Shown piece by piece: positions 1-8,278 of a DNA stretch of 44,048 nt (positions within the stretch are counted from its first letter, which is position 1; each line of letters begins with the position of its first letter). This stretch comes from an uncultured Bermanella sp. (lineage in GTDB: Bacteria > Pseudomonadota > Gammaproteobacteria > Pseudomonadales > Oceanobacteraceae): positions 1-44,048 of the forward strand of contig CAJXRF010000049.1 of assembly GCA_913058575.1 (NCBI GenBank), in the 5' to 3' direction. The notes below the pieces were generated by a model, which did not search any database, was not told the DNA's origin, and saw only the letters and a program-made list of their open reading frames with translations. Made by a program: the position numbers and the translations under genes.

Positions 1-1
1 C

Positions 2-250
2 AATGCCGATTTAAGCATTGGCGATATGTTCACCTTTTTACACAGTATTAAAAGCATGAAAAAAATTAACGCTAAAGCCAGTGACTTTGTATTTCATGAC
101 CTATTCCCCCCGATTTATTCACGTATGGGGTTTCATGATAAGGTATTATGCGAAAGGTTTAATCAAGCGTTCAAAATCATTAGAAATAGTGGCGAGTATG
201 AAGCAATATACGATAAGTATCTAAGAAGCTTTGATTACTATAAAAATTAG
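2..250 (+). CDS. Periplasmic solute-binding protein, family-3-like, C-terminal part (5' end outside window)
   Basis: The reading frame is open from the window edge, so the gene starts upstream; only the last 82 residues are present. They match, almost position by position, the C-terminus of the binding protein at 2548-3297: both have a GDMF motif, a long helix, an IYSRMGF segment and a NSGEYE-x-(I/V)Y ending. The two are therefore paralogues. The family (PBPb/SBP_bac_3-like) binds small ligands in the periplasm. No permease or ATPase gene is nearby. A chemoreceptor gene follows 227 bases downstream, so a sensory role is as likely as transport. The full domain and signal peptide cannot be seen here. 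Confidence 0.8.
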   Translation, partial: NADLSIGDMFTFLHSIKSMKKINAKASDFVFHDLFPPIYSRMGFHDKVLCERFNQAFKIIRNSGEYEAIYDKYLRSFDYYKN

Positions 251-257
251 TTTATTC

Positions 258-290
258 CCCCCCATAAAACTCCCCCCATAAAACTCCCCC
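258..290. repeat. Short tandem repeat, 14-bp unit, about 2.4 copies
   Basis: The unit CCCCCCATAAAACT occurs twice in direct tandem and is followed by a third run of five C. It lies just after the stop of the truncated binding-protein gene. No stem can form, so it does not look like a terminator. Function unknown. Confidence 0.7.
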
Positions 291-477
291 TATCAGCACC
301 TCATTTGCCCAGCTCCGTGTACAACCTAGCTCACCCAATAAGATAACGGTATAAAGAAAATGAAAAGAAAAGTGCTCCATTTTTGCGCAACACATTTTTG
401 CCCTCTACACTGAACATAATCATTAGGGAAAAGGGCCTAAGGCATCCTTATATCACGGTTACAGCCTAGGAATGTAT

Positions 478-2484
478 ATGCTAACAGCACCAAGGATTAT
501 CAATGATCGCTCCACAGCCTTTAAAATAAGCTTATTAGTCATATTGCTGATTATTCCCATGCTTATCTTATTGCTCTTCTTTATCAAGTCAGAGAATCAT
601 CAAATTGATTTTGCCCAAAAGGAAATTAAAGGCAATCAATACTTAACACATATTTACCCATTACAAATAAGCATGGCCAAACATAGGGGGTTGATGGCGG
701 TCTACATTAATGGCGATACCAGCTTTAAAGGAGAAATAGCAAAATTAAAAGAGCAAATCACAGAGCAACTTAACAGCGTAACCGCACTACCAAAACAATT
801 TGGCACGCAGTCAATAATTGCTTCTATTGAAAGAGACTGGCGATCCATTAAAGATAACGCTAATTTATCACTTCAGGAATCGTTCAACTCCCACAGTGCA
901 TTGATTCAAAAAATACTCGCGTTAATTGTTCATGTGGCCGACCAATCTAACTTAATATTAGACCCAGACCTAGACAGTTATTACCTAATGGATTTAACCA
1001 TTATTGCCATACCAGAACTCATTGAAGCCATGGGTAAAGCGCGCGGTGGCGCCAGTGCCATCGTGGCTACAAAGGAAATGTCTCAAAAAAATATAATTGA
1101 CCTAAACATTTACTACAATGATATTTCTCGGATATTTACTCGCACACAATCCAGTTTAAAAACTGCACTTGAAAACACCCCAAATAATCAATTAGCCAAT
1201 GGTTTATTAGATTATGAGACTGCACTGAAAAATAATATCAATACGTTTTTATCACTGATTAAAAACGACATTGAATTAGCTGGAACTATAGAAATCGAAG
1301 CCAGCCAGGCATTTAATAGCGGAAGCCAAGCCATACAATCGGCAATTCAATTGTTAGAAAAAACACGCCCTGAATTAGAAACATTATTAACCATTCGAGT
1401 CAATAAAATAAGCCAAGCAAGAAACCGACAATTGGTCATCATTGCCATAGTGGCATCTATTGCGCTTTTACTGGGTTTGCTTATCGTCACCGGTATTCAA
1501 CAACAGGTTAAGCATATTAGTGACAGCATTACCAAAGTGATTAATGAAAAAAATCTCAGCATTAGAATTCGCTCCCAAAGTAAAGATGAATTGGGGGATA
1601 TCGCTAATAATATTAATGAATTGCTCAATTCATTTTCAAGTATCGTAAAAGAAATTAGCAGTTCCAGTATTCAACTGGCTACCGTTGCTCAACAAACCGC
1701 AACCACTTCAAATCAAAGTGCCACCAACCTTCACGTTCAGCAAGGGGAAACCACTCATCTGGCCACCGCCATTCAAGAAATGGCCAGTACCGCCAGTGAA
1801 GTGGCAAACAGTACCGTGCGCGCAGCAGATGCCGTAGGCCAAGTGGATAGCCAGGCCGATGAAGGCAACAGTTTGGTTAACAATGCGGTGAAATCTATAG
1901 AAGAACTGGATGTAGAAGTAAGCAAAATTGGCAACATACTGGCAAAACTGAAAAGCAGTAGCGAAAATATATCTAACATCCTTGATGTTATTATGAGCAT
2001 CGCATCGCAAACCAATTTATTGGCTTTAAACGCCGCCATTGAAGCCGCTAGAGCCGGAGAGTATGGCAGAGGGTTTGCGGTAGTCGCAGACGAAGTAAGA
2101 GGCCTTGCCCAGCGCACTCAAGAATCAGCCGTTGAAATTGAACAAATTATTTCTATTTTCCAACAAGATTCTGAAGATGCCTATAACGAAGTGGAAATTA
2201 CTAAATCAATGGTACAAGACAGTGTGGGGGTTGTTAAATCCGTAGAAAAAGCCCTAGTAAATATTGGTATTGCCATTGCGACTATTCGCGATATGAACCA
2301 CCAAATAGCCGCCGCTAGCGAAGAATATGTCATGGTGAATAATCAAATTAATGAAAGCGTCGTTAAAATAGATGAAATGAGTAAATCAACGGCCTCTAGT
2401 TCTAATGACATCTCAGAAGCCAGCGTTGAGCAAGAAAAGCTAGTGTCTCATTTAAAAGCGCTCACCGCCTCATATAATACGTAA
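478..2484 (+). CDS. Methyl-accepting chemotaxis protein
   Basis: This is a membrane chemoreceptor that signals to CheA/CheW. Transmembrane segment 1 is at about residues 18-37. A mostly helical periplasmic domain of about 285 residues follows, with a conserved [12 protein letters not shown] stretch. Transmembrane segment 2 is at about 320-342, then a HAMP linker and the signalling domain. The kinase-control hairpin carries the near-invariant [18 protein letters not shown] and FAVVADEVR motifs. Two in-frame ATGs are possible, at 472 and 478. The AGGA at 468-471 touches the first but is correctly spaced for the second, so I chose 478. The gene lies between two paralogous binding-protein genes, which suggests that ligand-loaded binding proteins dock on it. 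There is no C-terminal NWETF-type pentapeptide. Confidence 0.93.
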   Translation: MLTAPRIINDRSTAFKISLLVILLIIPMLILLLFFIKSENHQIDFAQKEIKGNQYLTHIYPLQISMAKHRGLMAVYINGDTSFKGEIAKLKEQITEQLNSVTALPKQFGTQSIIASIERDWRSIKDNANLSLQESFNSHSALIQKILALIVHVADQSNLILDPDLDSYYLMDLTIIAIPELIEAMGKARGGASAIVATKEMSQKNIIDLNIYYNDISRIFTRTQSSLKTALENTPNNQLANGLLDYETALKNNINTFLSLIKNDIELAGTIEIEASQAFNSGSQAIQSAIQLLEKTRPELETLLTIRVNKISQARNRQLVIIAIVASIALLLGLLIVTGIQQQVKHISDSITKVINEKNLSIRIRSQSKDELGDIANNINELLNSFSSIVKEISSSSIQLATVAQQTATTSNQSATNLHVQQGETTHLATAIQEMASTASEVANSTVRAADAVGQVDSQADEGNSLVNNAVKSIEELDVEVSKIGNILAKLKSSSENISNILDVIMSIASQTNLLALNAAIEAARAGEYGRGFAVVADEVRGLAQRTQESAVEIEQIISIFQQDSEDAYNEVEITKSMVQDSVGVVKSVEKALVNIGIAIATIRDMNHQIAAASEEYVMVNNQINESVVKIDEMSKSTASSSNDISEASVEQEKLVSHLKALTASYNT

Positions 2485-2547
2485 CATTTAATACAATGAA
2501 ACTAAATCCCCCTCCTTTCAAGGGCGTATAAAATTGAAAAGAAAATT

Positions 2548-3297
2548 ATGAAGGTATTGAAAGTACTATTCCTCTTTTTTCATTTTTATGGCTTCTTCAG
2601 TTGTGCCCATGCAAAAGAAATTAGTATTTCCATGGGCAATTTTGAACCCTACTATATTGAACATAATGAATCGGGAATTTTTACTGACATTATTAATAAA
2701 GTTTTTTCTAAAATCCCCCATTACCATCCCCAATATGCATGGGGGCGTTCGAATAATCGTTTGTGGGCTGATTTTTCCGAAGGAAAACTAGATGGAGTGT
2801 CAAACTTATTTGATAGTGTGGAATTAGATGCCTGCCGAACAGACCCAGTTTTCCGATTTCGAGACATAGCCATAAGCAACAAAAAAGACAACTTAACCAT
2901 AAAAACCATTAAGGATTTAAAAGAAAAAAATATCATCACCTTTCAAGGAGCTAAGGATTTTTTTGGCAAGCAGTTCACTTCCGTGATTAAAGCTGACTTG
3001 TATCGGGAAGTGGCAAGGCCTCACTTGCAAGCCAAAGCACTCTATACACGTCAAGCCGATGTTAGTGTCGGTGACATGTTTATTTTTTTAAACAGTATTA
3101 AAGCCGAAAAAAACATCACCCTAACACCACAAGACTTCTCTTATCATGATATTTTTCCAGCCATTTATTCACGCATGGGGTTTCGAGACAAGAAAGTATG
3201 CAAGGAATTTAACAAAGCTTTAAAAGTAATTAAAAATAGCGGTGAATACGAGCAGGTATATCACAAGTATTTAAAACAGCTTAATTATGTATTTTAA
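2548..3297 (+). CDS. Periplasmic solute-binding protein, family-3-like
   Basis: The product is 249 residues with a signal peptide (a hydrophobic run at about residues 4-20 ending in CAHA before KEISIS). The mature part begins with a beta strand and the pattern of extracellular family-3 binding proteins (YIEHNESGIFTDII). The C-terminus is paralogous to the truncated gene at 2-250. It lies 63 bases after the chemoreceptor on the same strand and could be cotranscribed with it. No ABC permease or ATPase is nearby. The ligand cannot be read from sequence; amino-acid-like compounds are usual for the family. I infer a sensory partner of the chemoreceptor. Confidence 0.83.
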   Translation: MKVLKVLFLFFHFYGFFSCAHAKEISISMGNFEPYYIEHNESGIFTDIINKVFSKIPHYHPQYAWGRSNNRLWADFSEGKLDGVSNLFDSVELDACRTDPVFRFRDIAISNKKDNLTIKTIKDLKEKNIITFQGAKDFFGKQFTSVIKADLYREVARPHLQAKALYTRQADVSVGDMFIFLNSIKAEKNITLTPQDFSYHDIFPAIYSRMGFRDKKVCKEFNKALKVIKNSGEYEQVYHKYLKQLNYVF

Positions 3298-3325
3298 TTA
3301 AGCCGATTTATTGTACACATTGCTA

Positions 3326-4036
3326 TTAAATAGACCGTGCGCACCACACCACTTTCCCTATTATTGTATTGTGTTCTAAATCCTTTGGGTAAATATCCCA
3401 TGATTCAAAATCAGAATTATCACTGATCACATTTAATAAGCCATCGGCATGCTGCTTTAACCTTTTAGTGACCAGCCCTTGAGGCGTATGCAGTAAATAC
3501 ACCCCTTCTTTGTGGACCATTTTTTGTGACATATCCACCAGCACGTCATCACCATTATTGAGCGTTGGCAACATGCTATCACCACTGACACACACCAATG
3601 CTAAATTATCCCCTGACACCCTTAATTGACTAGATAACCATTTTTTATTAAATGCAAAATAGTCACTGACGTCTTCCGTGATTACTTCTTGACCAAGACC
3701 AGCACTGGCTTGCACATCAAACATGGGGGTCATAACAAGGTCTTTATTTTCAATTCGCCCGGTAGGCGTTGCATGGTCGCTGCGTTCACCGGTTAACAAC
3801 CAATTAAGATCAATTTGAAATTCAGCGTATAAGTCTTGTAAATATCCCATGGAAGGACGGCTCATGCCGCGACAAATTTTATAAATGTGGGAAGCAGATT
3901 TACCGGTTAGTTGCGCAAATTGCTTTTTATTGCCCTTGGCCAATTGATCGACAATTAGCATAAAACGTTGTGCAAAGGCATTGGCCATAACGAAACTCTG
4001 TTGACTAAAAAAACGGCGCTTAGTATACGGATTCAT
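3326..4036 (-). CDS. XRE-type repressor with S24 (LexA/CI-like) peptidase domain
   Basis: The N-terminal part (about residues 27-80) is a helix-turn-helix of the lambda-repressor type (KKQFAQLTGKSASHIYKICRG). The C-terminal half is a LexA/CI-type self-cleaving domain. The nucleophile serine is in the GDSM motif, the general-base lysine is in VTKRL, and the expected Ala-Ser-Ala-Gly cleavage region lies just before it. Such proteins repress genes until RecA or another signal triggers autocleavage. Two starts are possible, the first ATG at 4036 and an internal ATG at 3988; the latter leaves the HTH intact. No phage genes surround it, so its targets are unclear. It converges with the binding-protein gene at 2548. 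Confidence 0.85.
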   Translation of the reverse strand: MNPYTKRRFFSQQSFVMANAFAQRFMLIVDQLAKGNKKQFAQLTGKSASHIYKICRGMSRPSMGYLQDLYAEFQIDLNWLLTGERSDHATPTGRIENKDLVMTPMFDVQASAGLGQEVITEDVSDYFAFNKKWLSSQLRVSGDNLALVCVSGDSMLPTLNNGDDVLVDMSQKMVHKEGVYLLHTPQGLVTKRLKQHADGLLNVISDNSDFESWDIYPKDLEHNTIIGKVVWCARSI

Positions 4037-4202
4037 ACGCTAATTAAAATCACCTAATTCAGAATATTAATTGTTTAAATAATGTACCGGAAACGTCTAA
4101 GCTTAATGAATAGTAAACGAAGCATGGCTTTATCAATCAATAATTTCTGACTTTGCCGCGCTGCTATGTTAAAACCTCTATTCTATTAATAGACCGCAAT
4201 AT

Positions 4203-4739
4203 ATGACCAAGATACTCATCATCTACGCCCATCCAAACCCACAAAAGTCTCGTTTGAATAAACAATTGGCTTTTGCTGCCAGAACATTGGATTTTGTCAC
4301 GGTTCACGACTTGTACCAGCACTACCCAGACTTTGATATTGACGTGGCGCACGAGCAGGCATTATTAGATAAAGCCGATGTGGTGGTTTTTCAACACCCT
4401 ATTTACTGGTATAGCTGCCCATCATTAATGAAAGAGTGGCTCGATTTAGTCCTGCACAATGGTTACGCCTATGGAAAAGGAGGTGATCAGCTAACCGGTA
4501 AGCGCTGGTTATCGGCCATTTCCACCGGAGCGGATCAAAGCGCTTATAAAAGTGATGGCAGTCATGGCCATGAATTAGATCAATTCCTATTGCCGTTTAA
4601 ACAAACGGCTCATTACTGCGCCATGACTTTCTTGCCACCCTTTATTAGTCATCAAGCTCGTCAATTAAATGATGCTGGCATTCAGCAGCAAGCTCAGCAA
4701 TACAAAACACTCTTAAATAACCTTTACGTTCAACTGTAA
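4203..4739 (+). CDS. kefF: Flavodoxin-fold NAD(P)H oxidoreductase, KefF-like ancillary protein
   Basis: The product is 178 residues, close to E. coli KefF. It begins with the flavodoxin_2 signature (ILIIYAHPNPQKSRLN) and contains the FMN-site segment VVFQHPIYWYSCPSLMKEWLD and a later STGADQSAY loop. Family members reduce quinones and electrophiles. KefF-type proteins also bind and activate the glutathione-gated potassium efflux system. The next gene, 24 bases on, is a KefB/KefC-like antiporter, the same order as in enteric bacteria, which supports the ancillary role. The ribosome-binding site is weak. Confidence 0.88.
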   Translation: MTKILIIYAHPNPQKSRLNKQLAFAARTLDFVTVHDLYQHYPDFDIDVAHEQALLDKADVVVFQHPIYWYSCPSLMKEWLDLVLHNGYAYGKGGDQLTGKRWLSAISTGADQSAYKSDGSHGHELDQFLLPFKQTAHYCAMTFLPPFISHQARQLNDAGIQQQAQQYKTLLNNLYVQL

Positions 4740-4763
4740 AGTTTTCAGGTAAAAGGCGGGTTA

Positions 4764-6581
4764 ATGTACCAAGCGTTTATTTTTTTATTAGCGGCAGTGG
4801 TATCGGTTCCCATCGCAAAGCGATTAGGTCTTGGCTCAGTATTGGGTTACCTATTGGCCGGTACGATTATCGGCCCTTACGCATTGGGACTGGTGGGTCA
4901 CAACGTAGAAGGCATTATGCATTTTGCCGAATTTGGCGTAGTGATGATGCTTTTTTTGGTGGGCCTAGAACTGCGTCCAGCTTTATTGTGGCAAATGCGG
5001 TTACCTATTTTAGGGTTAGGAGGGCTACAGGTCGTACTCACTACCGTGCTCTTCAGTGCCATTGGTCTGTTGTTAGGCTTTGCTTGGCAAACCTCATTAG
5101 CAGTGGGATTAATATTAGCCCTGTCTTCCACTGCCATTGTTTTGCAGTCCATGAATGAAAAAGGCCTCATGAATACAGAGGCAGGGCAAAATGCCTTTGC
5201 TGTGTTGTTGTTTCAAGATATTGCCGTCATTCCTATGTTGGCGCTTTTACCCCTTTTAGCCATGACACCCTCTTCTGACGTCGCCAGTTCAATAGGGTTA
5301 AGCGGCTGGCAACATGGTTTAGTGGTGTTATGCGCCATTAGCGCCATTATTATCGGGGGGCGCTTATTGTTAAGGCCTTTGTTTCGAATTATTGCCAGCA
5401 CAAAACTTCGTGAAATATTTACCGCCACCGCATTACTGCTGGTCATTGGCATCGCATTATTAATGGATTTAGTGGGGTTGTCTGCTGCTCTTGGCACCTT
5501 TATAGCGGGCGTGGTACTGGCTGATAACGAATACCGTCATGAACTAGAAGCAGAAATAGAACCCTTTAAAGGGTTACTACTGGGGTTATTTTTTATCTCG
5601 GTGGGGGCCAGTATTAATTTCGATCTACTCATGCAAGAACCCTTAGTTATTTTGGGCTTGGTGTTAGCGCTTATTTTGGTCAAATTTACCGTGCTTATTG
5701 CCTTAGCCAAATTGTTTAAATTACAAACCAGCCAGCAATGGACGTTCACTTTTGCATTAGCGCAAGGGGGGGAGTTTTGCTTTGTATTATTTTCTTTTAC
5801 TAGCCAACACCACATATTACCAGAGCACGTTACCGCTCCATTGGTGGTGGTAGTAGCATTGTCCATGGCGTTCACGCCACTCTTGATGATCATAAATGAG
5901 CGTTGGGTGCAGCCTATGTTTGTCTCCCAGCAAGATAACGACCAGCTACCCGATACCATAGATGATGGCGTCACTCAGGTGATCATTGCAGGGTTTGGTC
6001 GGTTTGGGCAAATTGTCGATCGCTCTTTAACGCTTAATGGTTTCTCAACCACGGTACTGGAACACAATGCGGCGCAAATAGAATACCTGCGAAAATTTGG
6101 TCATAAAGTTTTTTATGGCGATGCCTCCCGCCAAGAGCTATTGCATGCAGCAGGAGCCGACACGGCTAAGCTGCTGGTGGTGGCTATTGACGATCATGAA
6201 AAAGCATTAGAAATTGTGCGCATTTGTAAAGTTCACTACCCACATTTAAAGCTATTTGCACGGGCGTCTGGTCGTATTCAAGCCCATGAATTTCATAAGG
6301 CAGGTGTTGACGTATTTGTACGAGAGACGTTTCATTCCGCGCTAAATTTAAGTGAGCAAGTAATGACCAGCTTAGGGTTACATGCCTATGACGCTCATCG
6401 CGCTATTCGAAACTTTAGAAAATTAGATGAACGCCATGTACGAGATATTATTAAATTAGAAGGGGACACCAAGGATTATGTTTCCATGTCGCAAAAGAAT
6501 AGAAAAGAATTAGAAGAAGTATTGAAGTCAGATATTAATGATATTGAAGAACTTGAAGATATGCAGTGGGGTGAAAAGTGA
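4764..6581 (+). CDS. kefC: Glutathione-regulated potassium-efflux antiporter, KefB/KefC family
   Basis: This is a CPA2-family cation/proton antiporter of 605 residues, the usual Kef size. Residues 1 to about 385 are a multi-helix membrane domain with the family motifs LSSTAIVLQ, LLFQDIAVIPML and GGEFCFVLF. Residues about 402-520 form an RCK_N (TrkA-N) Rossmann domain with GFGRFGQIV and a following acidic residue for nucleotide binding. A charged helical tail ends the protein. Together with KefF it would release K+ and acidify the cytoplasm during electrophile stress. I cannot tell KefB from KefC by sequence alone; the upstream kefF favours KefC. Confidence 0.9.
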   Translation: MYQAFIFLLAAVVSVPIAKRLGLGSVLGYLLAGTIIGPYALGLVGHNVEGIMHFAEFGVVMMLFLVGLELRPALLWQMRLPILGLGGLQVVLTTVLFSAIGLLLGFAWQTSLAVGLILALSSTAIVLQSMNEKGLMNTEAGQNAFAVLLFQDIAVIPMLALLPLLAMTPSSDVASSIGLSGWQHGLVVLCAISAIIIGGRLLLRPLFRIIASTKLREIFTATALLLVIGIALLMDLVGLSAALGTFIAGVVLADNEYRHELEAEIEPFKGLLLGLFFISVGASINFDLLMQEPLVILGLVLALILVKFTVLIALAKLFKLQTSQQWTFTFALAQGGEFCFVLFSFTSQHHILPEHVTAPLVVVVALSMAFTPLLMIINERWVQPMFVSQQDNDQLPDTIDDGVTQVIIAGFGRFGQIVDRSLTLNGFSTTVLEHNAAQIEYLRKFGHKVFYGDASRQELLHAAGADTAKLLVVAIDDHEKALEIVRICKVHYPHLKLFARASGRIQAHEFHKAGVDVFVRETFHSALNLSEQVMTSLGLHAYDAHRAIRNFRKLDERHVRDIIKLEGDTKDYVSMSQKNRKELEEVLKSDINDIEELEDMQWGEK

Positions 6582-6812
6582 ATCAGCGCTACAAAGTCAG
6601 TGTGATTAGCCTTAATGATTGAGCGAAAACGTCATTGCACAATGAACAAGTTTTAATTCTTTATTTTATTAACCGTTAAATGCCAAGGTGATCATAAAAA
6701 CGCTTTATAAAAATTGAGCTCTCTATTTGTTCTGTTATGATTCCTACGTCTATTGGAGCAGCTCTTAATAACTTAAAGCTGAATTGAAAAATAACAACAA
6801 TAAATAAAAAAC

Positions 6813-7163
6813 ATGCACAAACACTACTCATTACTGGGCTTAGATAACGGAGCAGATAAGGAAGCCATAAAAAATGCTTTCCGCCGTTTGGCCATGGTGT
6901 TTCATCCTGATAGAGACCCTGCAAGCGGGCAAAGATTTCATGAAATTTGCCAAGCCTATGACTTATTAATGAAGCACATAGAGGCAGATCACTACCTGCA
7001 TGCTAATACCAATAACGCCGCAAAGTGTGTGAAATTCAATCAAACCAAGCCTATTTCTAATGCCAATAGGCGCTTGGGTAAACGTGGCTCCCCTGGTGAT
7101 AGACGCTTTGAAAGCGTAATGGAGCAAGAATACAAAGGTGTACATGTACGCCACCTCGTGTAA
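6813..7163 (+). CDS. Small J-domain (DnaJ-like) protein
   Basis: Residues 2-58 are a J domain (HYSLLGLDNGADKEAIKNAF) with an intact HPD tripeptide, the loop that stimulates the DnaK ATPase. The remaining 55 or so residues are basic and match nothing I recognise. There is no Gly/Phe-rich or zinc-finger region, so this is a type III J-protein that would recruit DnaK to a special client. It stands alone, with about 230 bases of non-coding sequence before it and about 125 after. The client is unknown. Confidence 0.82.
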   Translation: MHKHYSLLGLDNGADKEAIKNAFRRLAMVFHPDRDPASGQRFHEICQAYDLLMKHIEADHYLHANTNNAAKCVKFNQTKPISNANRRLGKRGSPGDRRFESVMEQEYKGVHVRHLV

Positions 7164-7289
7164 CTCTATCCTGACTTAGCATTCTCTTGTTTAAACCCCT
7201 TACAGATAGTATTTAAAAATTAAGAACATCCACTACACTTAAAATAGTTAACTGGTAGTTTTACGCCATTTCAATCATGAGAGCGCCCT

Positions 7290-8051
7290 ATTAATAAATT
7301 ACTCCCTAAATATCTGCTAATGCTAGGCGCAATGTGGTTAAGTCTGATGCCACTGGCTCATGGGCAAAGTAATACCGTCTATATGACATCCCTCGTATGG
7401 CCCCCCTATTCAGGAGAAAGCCTGCCTCAGCAAGGTGTGACGGTTGCCGCCACTCAAGCCATTTTTAAAGCCATGGGGTATCATTTAGTAGTAGATTTTT
7501 ACCCTTGGAGCCGTGCCGTTAAATTAGGCTTGGATAAAAACACCAAATATCTAGGTTACTTACCTGAATACTATTCAAAAGAACTGGATAAAGTATGCCA
7601 CTTCTCTGAATCTGTGGGCTCCGGTCCATTGGGCTTTGCCCAGCTTAAAAGCAAGCCGGTGAAATGGGATACCCTTGAGGATATCGCCCAGCTTTCTCGT
7701 GTCGGCATTGTTCAGGACTATGTAAACACACAAGAATTTGATCAGAGAATAAAAGATGGCAGCATAAAGGGCGATGTATCCACCAGCGATTTAGTAAACC
7801 TAAAAAAACTGGCCGCCAATCGTATTCCACTGGTCGTCATTGATAAATATGTACTTGAGTACCTGCTCAATAACACCCCTGAGCTGCAAGATATGAAAAC
7901 CGAAATAGAATTTAATGAAAAAATTCTTGAAGATAAATACCTGTATCTTTGCTTTAAAGACACACCACAAGCCAAAGAAATGAAAGATCTTTTTGATAAA
8001 AGCGCCCACCGTGTGGACATGAAGTCTTTCTTTAAAGAATCTCTTCGCTAA
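7290..8051 (+). CDS. Periplasmic solute-binding protein, family-3-like; possible ATT start
   Basis: The mature part (NTVYMTSLVWPPYSGESLPQ) is a classical family-3 binding-protein N-terminus, with the YPWSRAVKLGL segment common in this group. The first ATG, at 7320, gives an N-terminus with no positive charge before the hydrophobic core. Reading upstream, the frame stays open to a stop at 7278 and adds INKLLPKYLL, which turns the start into a normal signal peptide. An ATT at 7290 lies 6 bases after GAGAG (7279-7283), so I favour this rare start; 7320 is the conservative alternative. The gene is isolated, with no transport genes. The ligand is unknown. Confidence 0.78.
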   Translation: MNKLLPKYLLMLGAMWLSLMPLAHGQSNTVYMTSLVWPPYSGESLPQQGVTVAATQAIFKAMGYHLVVDFYPWSRAVKLGLDKNTKYLGYLPEYYSKELDKVCHFSESVGSGPLGFAQLKSKPVKWDTLEDIAQLSRVGIVQDYVNTQEFDQRIKDGSIKGDVSTSDLVNLKKLAANRIPLVVIDKYVLEYLLNNTPELQDMKTEIEFNEKILEDKYLYLCFKDTPQAKEMKDLFDKSAHRVDMKSFFKESLR

Positions 8052-8278
8052 CGACTTATTAAACATAGCCCCCTTCTTTTTAAACTTCTGTTGGTACCAT
8101 GTTACCGCTACATACAGGCATTTTTAAGAAAACCCTATTAGCAGTACAAATTAATCTCTAACCCAGTATTATAGGGCATCATTTAATCGGGCCCTTAAGT
8201 CAGTAGCAAAAGCCCTATTTAAAACCAAACAAAAATAAGGCAAGGAAACACCTTGCCAAAGATGTCTCCAGGGAAATC

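Noticed and set aside
3326-4036. Prophage remnant suggested by the CI/LexA-like repressor
   Set aside because: No integrase, attachment repeat or structural phage gene lies on either side; the neighbours are a binding protein and kefF-kefC.
6676-6924. 82-residue open frame on the minus strand overlapping the J-domain gene
   Set aside because: The J domain with its HPD motif is clearly coded on the plus strand, and this frame shows no recognisable feature.
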